DNA of 41,947 bases, taken from NCBI GenBank assembly GCA_019746135.1, contig JAIESI010000052.1, forward strand, positions 1 through 41,947. Direction: 5' to 3'. Below, one piece after another: positions 1 through 7,938 of this stretch. The number at the start of each line of letters is the position of its first letter. The first letter of the stretch is position 1. Under the pieces are notes generated by a model, which had not been told where the DNA came from, searched no databases, and worked only from the letters and a program-made list of their open reading frames with translations. Position numbers and translations under genes: made by a program. Source of the stretch: Xanthobacteraceae bacterium. Lineage in GTDB: Bacteria > Pseudomonadota > Alphaproteobacteria > Rhizobiales > Xanthobacteraceae.

Positions 1-3000
1 TCGACCGCGTCGGCCGAAAGCGCCCTGCGGGCGCGGTCGAGATAGAAGCCCGCCGCGATGTTGACGACGTCGACCGCGACATGGGTGTCGTAGACGAAAC
101 GGTCGTGCAGCCGCCTGATCTCCGCAATCAGCTCCGGCGTCGTCAGCGGCTCGAAGTCGGCCACGGTGGTGATCCGGCTTTCATCGAAGAACTGCGGCAG
201 GAAAACATCGCGGAAATCGCGCTCGATGCGATCGGCCATGCGGACGAGCCGCCGCGCGGCAAGCGAACCGATGACGAGCGCCCGGGCGCGCTCCTCGCGC
301 TTGTCGATATAGAGCCGGCCGAGAATGGTCGTCAGATACTGCGAGCCGCCTTCGACCCGATAGGCGAGGCCGAGCTGGCGCGCGGCGAGATCGACGCTGC
401 CGCCTGACGCCCAGAGCGCCTCCATCAGCGAAAGCGACAGCGGCGTCGGGCGCGGCAGCATTTCCGACAGCTCGTTCTTGGCGAAGACGATCTCCTCCGG
501 CTGCGCGCCTTTCGCCCGCTCAACCGCGCGGGTGAGGTCGTTCTGCAGGGCAACCGCGTCGGCATCGCCCGATATCGTGCGCGTAATGTCCCGGCTCTGG
601 ACCAGATAGAACTGGCCGCCGCGCCAGGTCCATTCGATGTCCTGCGGCCGGCCGAACAGCGCCTCGGCCCGATCGCCCAGTGCCAGCAGCGGCTTGAGGT
701 CGATCGGCGCGGCGCGATCGCCGAACTGTGCCTTGGTCACCCGACCGAAGCGGAAGCTTTGCGGCCGCGCATTGCCGGAAACCAGGTTTTCCGCGGTGCC
801 GCTCACCATCTCGACCATGGCAAGCCCGCCGGCCGACGGATCACGCGTGAACAGCACGCCCGAATAATCCGCATCGACCATGCGCTGGACCAGGATATTG
901 CCGGCCCCGGCCGAGAGCCGGTAGCTCGAAACCCGCGCCGCCTCGAACGACTCCTGGACCCGAACGACCGCGGCCTCGAGCCCATCGCGGCCGACATGGG
1001 TCACCGACTCGAACACGCCGGCAAAGCTGTGATTTTCGCCATCTTCGCCGGCGCCGGAGCTGCGCACCGCAAGCGCAACACCGCCGAGCCGCTTCCAGAT
1101 CCAGTCCAGCTCGCGACGGCGCGCGGCTGGCGACGCGCTCGCGAACCGATCGAGGAAATCCGGCTTCAGGACAAGCCCATCAGGCACCGGCAGGCCGGCC
1201 GCGCGCAGGCGGGCGAGCCGGTAGGCCTTGTTGCCGCAGCCCTCCAGATGCGCGACGTCGGCCAATGCAACGATGCCGTCCGGAATGCGACTGCGACGCC
1301 ATCTTTCCAGCATCGCCGCGAAGAATCCCACGACCCACAGCCGCTGCACGATCAGCAGCGCGGCGCTGGTGATCAGGTAGATGTCGCCGGCAGCGCTGAG
1401 CAGCGCGCCGGTTACGGTCAGGGCCGGCAGGGCAATGGCCCAGATCGCGATCCGCCGGTTGCGGGAGGTCGCAAAGGCCAGATCGAGATAGCCGGTGATC
1501 AGCACGCCGAACACGAGCGGCAGGATCAGCCAGGGATCGCGGTCGCCGACATTCGCAATCCAGCCGAACGACTCCGTGCTGCGGCTCGCCAGGTGCTGCA
1601 CCGCCATCAGCGCCACGGCCATGATCGGCAGGAACAGCAACGCAACGAGATTGCGGCCCGGCGTCATCCCGTGACGCTTGTAGAACGCGCGGATCGCCCG
1701 CGCTTTGACCACCGGATCGTGCTTCAGTCGCCGGTTGATGTCGTCCATCTCGGCCGATGCATCGCGCGCGCGGATCTGATCGCGCTCGGCCTTCACCGCG
1801 AACGGCAGGATCAGGAGCCGCGACACGCAGGCCAGCAGAATGATCGTGAGGATCATGCCGATGACCTTGGCGATCAACGACAGGCCCGACGCCAGCGCCT
1901 CGGCCGAGCGGTCGAAGGCGCCCTTGTTGGCCTCTTCAAGCCACTGCTGGATGTAGGGCCGCGGCTCGCTTGCGGCATAGTATTCCCACGGCAGCGTGTA
2001 TCGCCCGCGGAAATCGTGGCCGGCCCGGACCAGCTCGAGGCCGAGCACCTCGCCGAAGAAGCAGCTCCTGCGATCGTAGCACGGCACCACGACCGGCTGC
2101 TTCGGCAGCTCGGCCAGTTGCTTTTTCAATTCTGCAGTCGGCGTCGTTCGCAGCGGCAGGTTGATCGCACCCGGCAGATGGCCGCTTGCGAACTCGCTCG
2201 GATGACGCGGATCGACCAGGATCGCTTCGTCCTTCGTGATGAGATCGCGAACCTGCGGGGTATCGAGCAAGACACCTTGATTGCGGTGCGCCGGCACCGC
2301 CCGCAGATCCGCCAGCGTGCTCGCGTTCAGCCCGGCAAGCGGGCGGCGCTCGACCAGCCATTTTTCCAGTCCGCCGACGAGGAAGCGGCAGTCGACGCCG
2401 AGCTCGGCCAGCGCCGTGCAAGCTTCATAGCTGCGGTTGCCGTCGTCATCGATCAGGATCGCGACCTTGTTGGCCAAGGCGATGCCGGACGTCTTGATGT
2501 CGGGCCAGCGCGCCTTGAGCGCACCGGCCATCGCGCCCATCTCGGTTTCGCCCTGCTCACGGATGTCCAGCAGGAACGTTTCCCGGCGCTCGCCGCGCGC
2601 CTTGGCCTCCAGCAGCCGTTCGAGATTGCTGGTGGTGATGCCGCGCGGGTGGCGAAGCTGCTCGCCGTAGGACACTTCCTTGAACGCCGGATCGGTTGCC
2701 CGGCCCACCGGCCTTTGCACGGGCCGGTTCAACGTCGCTTCGAGACGCTCCTGCCTGGCGTTGGACTCGGTCACATACTGGTAGATGTTGACGCTGACCG
2801 AGGCGACCAGCACCACGAACATGACGGCCGAGGTGTAAAGCAGCCCGCGCGACATCGCCGCGCTGCCGTTCCGGCCTGCCCGGATCGTCGCATAGGCGGC
2901 ACCGCCGCCGAGCACGGCCGATGCCAGCGCGAACAGCTGCGAGATGCTGACGAACGAGCCGACGACGAGTTCAGGCGACGGAATGGCAAGCGCCTGCCCG

Positions 3001-3083
3001 GTGCCCACAACCAGGAGGGTCACCGCTCCGGACACCGATGCAAGTCCCGGCACGCAGGCCGCCGCGCGCCGAACGCAACTCAC
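1..3083 (-). CDS. Membrane fusion protein: tandem rhodanese + YidC/Oxa1-like + PEP-synthase-type domain (partial)
   Basis: An open frame of about 1027 codons enters from the left edge, so the C-terminus is missing. A GTG at 3083 gives a leader with hydrophobic stretches near residues 18-33 and 80-100; ATG at 2855 is an alternative start. Rhodanese domain 1 spans about 145-248: the CxxGxR loop reads DDDGNR, with Asp212 in place of the catalytic Cys. Rhodanese domain 2 spans about 272-370 and keeps Cys335 in CYDRRSC. Residues about 398-592 match YidC/Oxa1 (RLLILPFAVKA, AFYKRHGMTPG, then hydrophobic helices). From about 615 comes a PEP/pyruvate-binding ATP domain: GNKAYRLARL (Lys619), AVRSSGAGED (Arg674), VQRMVDADYSGVLFTRD, DIEW, VQSRDIT. 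The frame then runs into a PEP-synthase/rifampicin-phosphotransferase-like central region (NELSEMLPRPTPLS). The substrate is unknown. Domain calls are from reading the sequence; the biological role is not inferred. Confidence 0.85.
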   Translation of the reverse strand, partial: MSCVRRAAACVPGLASVSGAVTLLVVGTGQALAIPSPELVVGSFVSISQLFALASAVLGGGAAYATIRAGRNGSAAMSRGLLYTSAVMFVVLVASVSVNIYQYVTESNARQERLEATLNRPVQRPVGRATDPAFKEVSYGEQLRHPRGITTSNLERLLEAKARGERRETFLLDIREQGETEMGAMAGALKARWPDIKTSGIALANKVAILIDDDGNRSYEACTALAELGVDCRFLVGGLEKWLVERRPLAGLNASTLADLRAVPAHRNQGVLLDTPQVRDLITKDEAILVDPRHPSEFASGHLPGAINLPLRTTPTAELKKQLAELPKQPVVVPCYDRRSCFFGEVLGLELVRAGHDFRGRYTLPWEYYAASEPRPYIQQWLEEANKGAFDRSAEALASGLSLIAKVIGMILTIILLACVSRLLILPFAVKAERDQIRARDASAEMDDINRRLKHDPVVKARAIRAFYKRHGMTPGRNLVALLFLPIMAVALMAVQHLASRSTESFGWIANVGDRDPWLILPLVFGVLITGYLDLAFATSRNRRIAIWAIALPALTVTGALLSAAGDIYLITSAALLIVQRLWVVGFFAAMLERWRRSRIPDGIVALADVAHLEGCGNKAYRLARLRAAGLPVPDGLVLKPDFLDRFASASPAARRRELDWIWKRLGGVALAVRSSGAGEDGENHSFAGVFESVTHVGRDGLEAAVVRVQESFEAARVSSYRLSAGAGNILVQRMVDADYSGVLFTRDPSAGGLAMVEMVSGTAENLVSGNARPQSFRFGRVTKAQFGDRAAPIDLKPLLALGDRAEALFGRPQDIEWTWRGGQFYLVQSRDITRTISGDADAVALQNDLTRAVERAKGAQPEEIVFAKNELSEMLPRPTPLSLSLMEALWASGGSVDLAARQLGLAYRVEGGSQYLTTILGRLYIDKREERARALVIGSLAARRLVRMADRIERDFRDVFLPQFFDESRITTVADFEPLTTPELIAEIRRLHDRFVYDTHVAVDVVNIAAGFYLDRARRALSADAV

Positions 3084-3645
3084 GATGGTTGACCGCGCGA
3101 TACCTTGCGCCGGGCAACAGGATGCGGATGCCCATCGACCGAGGTCGAACGCCCGCCTGACGCGCCAAATTTTCACGGAAGCCGCCCCTCCGCATTTCCT
3201 CACAAATTAAATTAACAAATCGGTAGTAATTCTTAAACAGCATTTACTTCTGTGGGTTAACCGTTGCTTACGATTTATGGTTAACGTTTGGTTAAGCGGC
3301 CGCCAACGGCCCCGATAACTACCCAAATACGCAAATTGATCTGTAAATTGAGCTGGACCTCCGGACGCAGGCACGCCACCGGTCCGGACTGGCGGTCGGC
3401 GCCCACCAGCAGTTGCGGCAGAGGATCGGCAATTTTCACGTGCAATTTCAAGTTCTTGCGCCGTACCGCGGTCGGCCCAGGGAATTGCGCCACCATCCGG
3501 GCATGGTTACGTTTGCGACCCTGCCGACCCCTGGCGGCGCGTGCCCGGCCGCCGGGCGAATATGATGGTCTCTATGTCCAGCCCGGCGGAACAAATCGAA
3601 CCAAGGTCGCCGGCGCGAGCGCCGCGCCATCGCGGACCTCGTGCG
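3084..3645. promoter_or_regulatory. Divergent intergenic control region with CtrA-type boxes
   Basis: This gap separates the minus-strand fusion gene from cofD. Positions 3205-3300 are AT-rich against a GC-rich background and repeat TTAA words: TTAA-N7-TTAA at 3281-3295 and TTAA-N7-TTAC at 3257-3271. A possible 71-codon minus frame at 3281-3496 has no recognisable motif and I do not call it. In-frame GTG 3541 and ATG 3562 upstream of cofD would only add an Arg/Pro/Ala-rich extension. Confidence 0.5.
3281..3295. promoter_or_regulatory. CtrA-type box TTAA-N7-TTAA
   Basis: The sequence TTAACGTTTGGTTAA matches the full-site consensus of the alphaproteobacterial cell-cycle regulator CtrA. A degenerate second site (TTAA-N7-TTAC) lies at 3257-3271, 24 bp away. 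Both lie roughly 200 bp from the fusion-gene start and over 300 bp from cofD. Binding is inference from the consensus only. Confidence 0.45.
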
Positions 3646-4605
3646 ATGAAGCGCCGGCGCATCCTGGCGCTGGCGGGAGGCGTCGGCGGCGGCAAGCTCG
3701 CCCGCGGCCTTGCCGCCGTGCTGTCGCCGGAGGAACTGACGCTGGTCGTCAACACCGCCGACGATTTCGTCCATCTCGGTCTGCATATCTGCCCGGACAT
3801 CGACTCGGTGCTTTACGCCCTCGCCGACCGCAACGATCCCGAGCGCGGCTGGGGGCTCGCCGGCGAGAGCTGGAATTTCATGGCGGCGATGGAGCGGCTT
3901 GGCGGCGAGACCTGGTTCAAGCTCGGCGACCTCGATCTTGCGACACATATTCTGCGGAGCCATGAGCTCGCAACCGGGAAAACATTGTCGGAGGTCACCG
4001 CGCTGATCGCGCAGCGGCTCGGCGTGACGCATCCGGTCCTGCCGATGAGCGACGACCCGGTCCGCAGCATCGTCGAGACCGACGAGGGTGCGCTCGAGTT
4101 CCAGGACTATTTCGTGCGGCGGCAAGGCAAGCCGGTGTTTCATGGCGTCACCTTCCACGGGGCAACACAAGCACGGACCTCGGCGGCATTCCGCAAGGCA
4201 CTCGATGATGCAGACGCGGTCGTCGTCACGCCATCCAATCCGTTCGTCAGCATCGATCCGATCCTCGCGCTGCCGGGCGTTCGCGGGGCGCTTCGCCGGC
4301 GCGGACGGCCGGTGGTTGCCGTGTCCCCGATCGTCGGCGGCGATGCGATCAAGGGCCCGCTGGCCAAGATGCTGCGCGAACGCGGCGTCCAGCCCTCAGC
4401 CAGCAGCGTGGCGCAGCACTACGGTCCCCTGATCGATGGATGGATAGTGGACAACGCGGACGGCAACCTTGTTCCGGCCATCGAAACACTTGGCCCTCGC
4501 GTGCGCGTCTGCAATACAATGATGCACGCTCTCGACGATAAGCGCCGTTTGGCGCAAAATGTGCTGGAATTTGTTCTGGAATTATCTGCGGAACAGGTCA
4601 GTTGA
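3646..4605 (+). CDS. cofD: CofD/FbiA-type 2-phospho-L-lactate (or PEP/3PG) transferase
   Basis: CofD/FbiA moves the phospholactyl-type moiety from its GDP-activated form onto the deazaflavin Fo in coenzyme F420 assembly. Bacterial homologues may use PEP- or 3-phosphoglycerate-derived donors, and the donor cannot be told from sequence. I start at ATG 3646 (MKRRRILALAGG), giving 319 aa, the usual family length; in-frame GTG 3541 or ATG 3562 would add a low-complexity leader. The N-terminal Gly-rich loop AGGVGGGKLARGL, VVNTADDF, the HICPDIDSVLYAL segment and VVTPSNPFVSIDPIL are family hallmarks. The stop overlaps the TTG option of cofC and lies two bases before its ATG, so the pair is translationally coupled. 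No Fo synthase (cofG/H, fbiC) or F420 ligase (cofE/fbiB) is in the window. Confidence 0.92.
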   Translation: MKRRRILALAGGVGGGKLARGLAAVLSPEELTLVVNTADDFVHLGLHICPDIDSVLYALADRNDPERGWGLAGESWNFMAAMERLGGETWFKLGDLDLATHILRSHELATGKTLSEVTALIAQRLGVTHPVLPMSDDPVRSIVETDEGALEFQDYFVRRQGKPVFHGVTFHGATQARTSAAFRKALDDADAVVVTPSNPFVSIDPILALPGVRGALRRRGRPVVAVSPIVGGDAIKGPLAKMLRERGVQPSASSVAQHYGPLIDGWIVDNADGNLVPAIETLGPRVRVCNTMMHALDDKRRLAQNVLEFVLELSAEQVS

Positions 4606-4607
4606 GT

Positions 4608-5225
4608 ATGGATTGCTGGGCCATTATTCCCGCGAAGCCTTTTCACGCAGGTAAGTCGCGACTGGCTGCCCTTCTGGGCGTGGATGAGCGCGCCGCCCTC
4701 AACCGCCGCCTGTTCGGCCGCGTGCTCGACGCAGCGCTCGGCACGTTTCCCGCCGATCGGATCCTGGTGGTCACCACCGACCCGCTGCTGTTGGCGCTGA
4801 TGCGCGGCCAGGGACTGCATGCGCTGGAAGACACGGAGTGCGGCATCAACGCCGCGCTTGCGCTGGGCTCCCGACACGCGGTCGAGCACGGCGCCCGCGC
4901 CATCGTCGCGCTCGCGAGCGATCTGCCGAACATCACAAGCGGCGACGTCGCGGCATTGCGCGCCTCCTTGAGCGACACGCCAAGCTGCACGATCGCGCCC
5001 GACGAGCAGGAACAGGGCACCAATGCCCTGGCGCTCAGACCGCCCGCCGCAGATTTCTTCAAGTTCGGACCGGACAGCTTCCAGGCACACCTCGCCGCCG
5101 CGCGGGCGCGCAAGCTTCCGGTGCGTGTCCTGCGCCGCACCGGCCTCGCGCTCGATCTCGACACGCCGGAAAACTACCGGCGCTTCGCCAAGGAACAGCG
5201 CATCCCGTCCGGGGCGATGGCGTGA
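4608..5225 (+). CDS. cofC: CofC/FbiD-type guanylyltransferase
   Basis: CofC makes the GDP-activated three-carbon acid used by CofD in F420 synthesis. The start is ATG 4608 (MDCWAIIPAKPF); TTG 4602 is a possible alternative. The product is about 205 aa, normal for the family. Visible hallmarks are IIPAKPFHAGKSRLA at the N-terminus (nucleotide-binding loop), the VTTD motif, ALASDLPNITSGDVAAL and the C-terminal GLALDLDTPENY. It follows cofD with two bases between, and its TGA overlaps the GTG of the next gene in GTGA. The unit is therefore a tightly coupled cofD-cofC-epimerase operon. Confidence 0.92.
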   Translation: MDCWAIIPAKPFHAGKSRLAALLGVDERAALNRRLFGRVLDAALGTFPADRILVVTTDPLLLALMRGQGLHALEDTECGINAALALGSRHAVEHGARAIVALASDLPNITSGDVAALRASLSDTPSCTIAPDEQEQGTNALALRPPAADFFKFGPDSFQAHLAAARARKLPVRVLRRTGLALDLDTPENYRRFAKEQRIPSGAMA

Positions 5226-6184
5226 AGGTCCTGATCACCGGCGGAATGGGCGTCATCGGCGCCGAAACCAGCCGCAAGTTCGTCAAGGAAGGCCACCGGC
5301 CGGTGGTCTTCGCGCGGCATCGCGACGACAGCCTGATCGGCGACATCGCCGACAAGATCGATTTCGAGCAGGGCGACGTGCTCGACATGCCGCGCATCCT
5401 GCAGGCGATCAAGAAGCACCAGGTGACGCATGTGGTGCATGCCGCAGCCTTTGTCGGCGCGGTGTCGGCGGGCAATCCGGCGCTGAGCATCCAGGTCAAC
5501 GTCATGGGCCTGGTCAACGTGCTGGAGGCGGCCCGCGCGCTCAACGTTGGGCGCGTGGTGTTCACCAGCGCCAAGGGCGTCTACGGGCCGGTCACGGGCG
5601 AATACGGCGCGCCGACCTGGAAGCCGATGTCCGAGGACCTGCCGGCCAAGCCCAAGCGCATCTACGACTCGGCCAAGTTCATGGGCGAGAACGTCTGCAC
5701 CTATTACAACGACAACATGGGCATCGAGACGGTGTCGCTGCGCTTCGCCTCGACCTACGGGCCGGGCAAGACCGCCCGCCACGGCCCGATGGCGGTGATG
5801 AGCCGCATCGTCGAGAACCCGGCGCACGGCCTGCCGTTCAAGCTCGAGCAGGGCGGCGACGACAAGGACGACTTCGTCTACAACAAGGACTCGGCGCTCG
5901 GCATCTATCTCGCGACCGTCGCCGACAAGGTGAAGAGCCGCGTCTACAACATCGGCACCGGCACAGGCGTGACGCTGCGGGACTTCGAGCGCGTCATCAG
6001 GAAGCACATCCCGAACGCCCAGATGGAGATCGGCGGCGGACTGAACTTCTACGGCTTCCCCTATCCCGCCACCGGCGTCTACGACATCTCGCGAGCGCGC
6101 GACGAGCTCGGCTACAAGCCGGAATACGATCTGGAGCGCGGCATCGCCGACTATCTCGCCGCGCTGAAACAGCTCGGCGTCTGA
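5222..6184 (+). CDS. NAD(P)-dependent epimerase/dehydratase (extended SDR)
   Basis: This 320-residue extended short-chain dehydrogenase starts at GTG 5222, overlapping the cofC stop by four bases. The Rossmann loop is ITGGMGVIGAETS. The catalytic Tyr-Lys pair lies in YDSAK, preceded by FTSAKGVYGP, which supplies the Ser/Thr region. RFASTYGPG and YNIGTGTGVTL are also typical of the sugar-nucleotide epimerase/dehydratase superfamily. The exact substrate is unknown. Downstream, a creatinase-like protein, a cupin and a solute receptor suggest a catabolic rather than cell-envelope role, but that rests on context only. Confidence 0.88.
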   Translation: MKVLITGGMGVIGAETSRKFVKEGHRPVVFARHRDDSLIGDIADKIDFEQGDVLDMPRILQAIKKHQVTHVVHAAAFVGAVSAGNPALSIQVNVMGLVNVLEAARALNVGRVVFTSAKGVYGPVTGEYGAPTWKPMSEDLPAKPKRIYDSAKFMGENVCTYYNDNMGIETVSLRFASTYGPGKTARHGPMAVMSRIVENPAHGLPFKLEQGGDDKDDFVYNKDSALGIYLATVADKVKSRVYNIGTGTGVTLRDFERVIRKHIPNAQMEIGGGLNFYGFPYPATGVYDISRARDELGYKPEYDLERGIADYLAALKQLGV

Positions 6185-6195
6185 GAGGAGCGACC

Positions 6196-7419
6196 ATGCG
6201 CCCCATCCTCGAACTCCCGAGGCTGTCGCTTGCGGAGCGCGACCGGCGCTGGGCGGCGGTGCGCAAGGAGATGGCGGCACGCAACCTCGACGTCATCGTG
6301 CTGTGGGGCTGGCCGACGATGTGGGACTTCTACACCGCCAACGCCCGCTACCTCTGCCCGATCGGCGGCAATGCCGAGTTCAACATCCTGATCTTCCCGG
6401 CCACCGGCGAGCCGACCTCGATCGTGCAGATGCCGACGTTTCTCGAAGGCTGGCGCTCGGCGCAGAACTGGGTTTCCGACGTGCGGCCGCGCACCAGGAG
6501 CTGGGCCGACTCGGTCGCGGGCCGCCTGAAGGAGCTCAAGCTCGACGGCGGCCGCATCGGCATGGACGGCTATGCCGGACCGCTCGATCCGGACGGCTGG
6601 GTGCCGCACGATGTGCACCTTCGCATGACCGAGCTGATGCCGAAGGCGCAGATCGTCAATCTCGACGACATGCTGGAGAAGATCCGCTCGATCAAGAGCG
6701 CCGAGGAGCTCGACGCGCTGCGCCAGGCCGCCAAGCTCGGCGATCTCATGCTGACAGCATGCCGGGACATCGCCCGCCCCGGCGTCAAGGAGTGCGAGGT
6801 CTATGCCGGCATGATGCAGGCGATGATCGCCAACGGCGGCGAGGAACCGACGCTGTTTCTCTGGGCCTGCGACCGCTATCCGTATCCGCATCCGTTCCGC
6901 GTGCCGACCATGCGGCCGATCGAGCGCGGCGATCTCATCATCTGCGAGATGCATCCGAAGATCGGCGGCTACTTCACCCACGTCGAGCGGACGTTCTGTC
7001 TCGGCGAGCCGGAGCCGAAGCAGCTCGAAATCTACGAAGGCTGCGTCGCCGCCTACAACAAGGGGCTCGAAGGCTTCGGCCCCGGCAAGACCATCTCAAC
7101 GGCGCTGGAAGCGGTGAAGGACGAGATCGTCGCGCGCGGGCTCGCCATCTGCGAAGCCGGCATCCACGGCCACGGCCTCGCCTCGCTGGAATATCCGCGC
7201 TACCGCCATCATGCGATCGCCGCCGACCGCGAGGCGATCAAGGTGGTGGGGGACCGGTTCGAGCCCGGGATGGTGTTCGCGTTCAACATCGACCTGTTCG
7301 ACCCGAAGTGGATGGACGGCAAGACCGGCTGCGTGTTCGCCGAGACGATCGAGATCACCGAGACCGGCGCGCGGCGCATGCACTCCTTCTCTACTGACTT
7401 CCAGCGGCTGCCGGTATAG
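6196..7419 (+). CDS. M24 'pita-bread' family protein, creatinase-like, with altered metal ligands
   Basis: The product is 407 aa, starting at ATG 6196 behind GAGAGGAG. An N-terminal creatinase-like domain (about 1-165) is followed by the M24 pita-bread fold. In peptidases of this family two Asp ligands lie 11 residues apart, as in DLG...SDITRTF. Here the matching segment is CEMHPKIGGYFTHVERTF, with Glu251 and His262 in those places. The later HGHGLA, FNIDLF and FAETIEI segments are kept. Length and the ERT signature resemble creatinases, which work without metal, more than aminopeptidase P. It probably hydrolyses a small C-N bond or catalyses another non-peptidase reaction. It is 11 bases downstream of the epimerase. 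Confidence 0.82.
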   Translation: MRPILELPRLSLAERDRRWAAVRKEMAARNLDVIVLWGWPTMWDFYTANARYLCPIGGNAEFNILIFPATGEPTSIVQMPTFLEGWRSAQNWVSDVRPRTRSWADSVAGRLKELKLDGGRIGMDGYAGPLDPDGWVPHDVHLRMTELMPKAQIVNLDDMLEKIRSIKSAEELDALRQAAKLGDLMLTACRDIARPGVKECEVYAGMMQAMIANGGEEPTLFLWACDRYPYPHPFRVPTMRPIERGDLIICEMHPKIGGYFTHVERTFCLGEPEPKQLEIYEGCVAAYNKGLEGFGPGKTISTALEAVKDEIVARGLAICEAGIHGHGLASLEYPRYRHHAIAADREAIKVVGDRFEPGMVFAFNIDLFDPKWMDGKTGCVFAETIEITETGARRMHSFSTDFQRLPV

Positions 7420-7447
7420 CGTTCTCAAAAGCCTGAACGAGGATGCC

Positions 7448-7849
7448 ATGGTCAAGCTGCCCGAGGGTGCGCCCAAGCTCGAAGAGATCCTGATCGACAC
7501 CGCCAAGATGCCGTGGCGCGAGAAATCGCTGAAGGGCATCTCGGAGAAGATGCTGTGGCGCAACGAGGAGACCGGCGCGTCGATCGCGCTGATCCGGTTT
7601 GCCAAAGGCGCAGGCATCCCGCAGCCGCATTATCATTCGTCGAACCAGTTCATGATCTGCCTGAGCGGCAAGTATGAATACACCTCGACCGGCGTGGTGC
7701 TGACCGCGGGCTCGTTCTACTGCAATCCCAAGGGCAACGTGCATGGCCCGGCGATCGCCCACGAGGATACCGTGGTGATCGAGGTCTATGACGGGCCGCA
7801 CTATCCCGAGAAGCCGTCCTGGTACACGGACGAGCGCGACGCGCACTGA
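7448..7849 (+). CDS. Small single-domain cupin
   Basis: The product is 133 aa from ATG 7448, 28 bases after the M24 gene. It has one cupin barrel: the first motif reads PQPHYHSSNQFMICLSGKYEY, with the two His and Gln for metal; the second includes NPKGNVHGP. Such cupins are often ring-cleaving or lyase-type enzymes or small sensors, and the substrate cannot be told. Its position between the creatinase-like gene and a solute receptor suggests a step in the same catabolic pathway. Confidence 0.8.
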   Translation: MVKLPEGAPKLEEILIDTAKMPWREKSLKGISEKMLWRNEETGASIALIRFAKGAGIPQPHYHSSNQFMICLSGKYEYTSTGVVLTAGSFYCNPKGNVHGPAIAHEDTVVIEVYDGPHYPEKPSWYTDERDAH

Positions 7850-7938
7850 AGAGCTGCCAGCCCCCTGGACAAGGGTCCCGCATCGGACGACCATCGAATT
7901 CAAGGCGCGCCAGACGCCGGTTCGACGGGAAGGATGCG

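Noticed and set aside
759..3092. Long plus-strand open frame (777 codons)
   Set aside because: It is the exact codon-register mirror of the minus-strand fusion gene and encodes an Arg/Asp/Ala-rich sequence with no domain.
3281..3496. 71-codon minus-strand open frame in the intergenic region
   Set aside because: It has no recognised motif, no clear ribosome site and overlaps the AT-rich CtrA-type box; kept only as a note.
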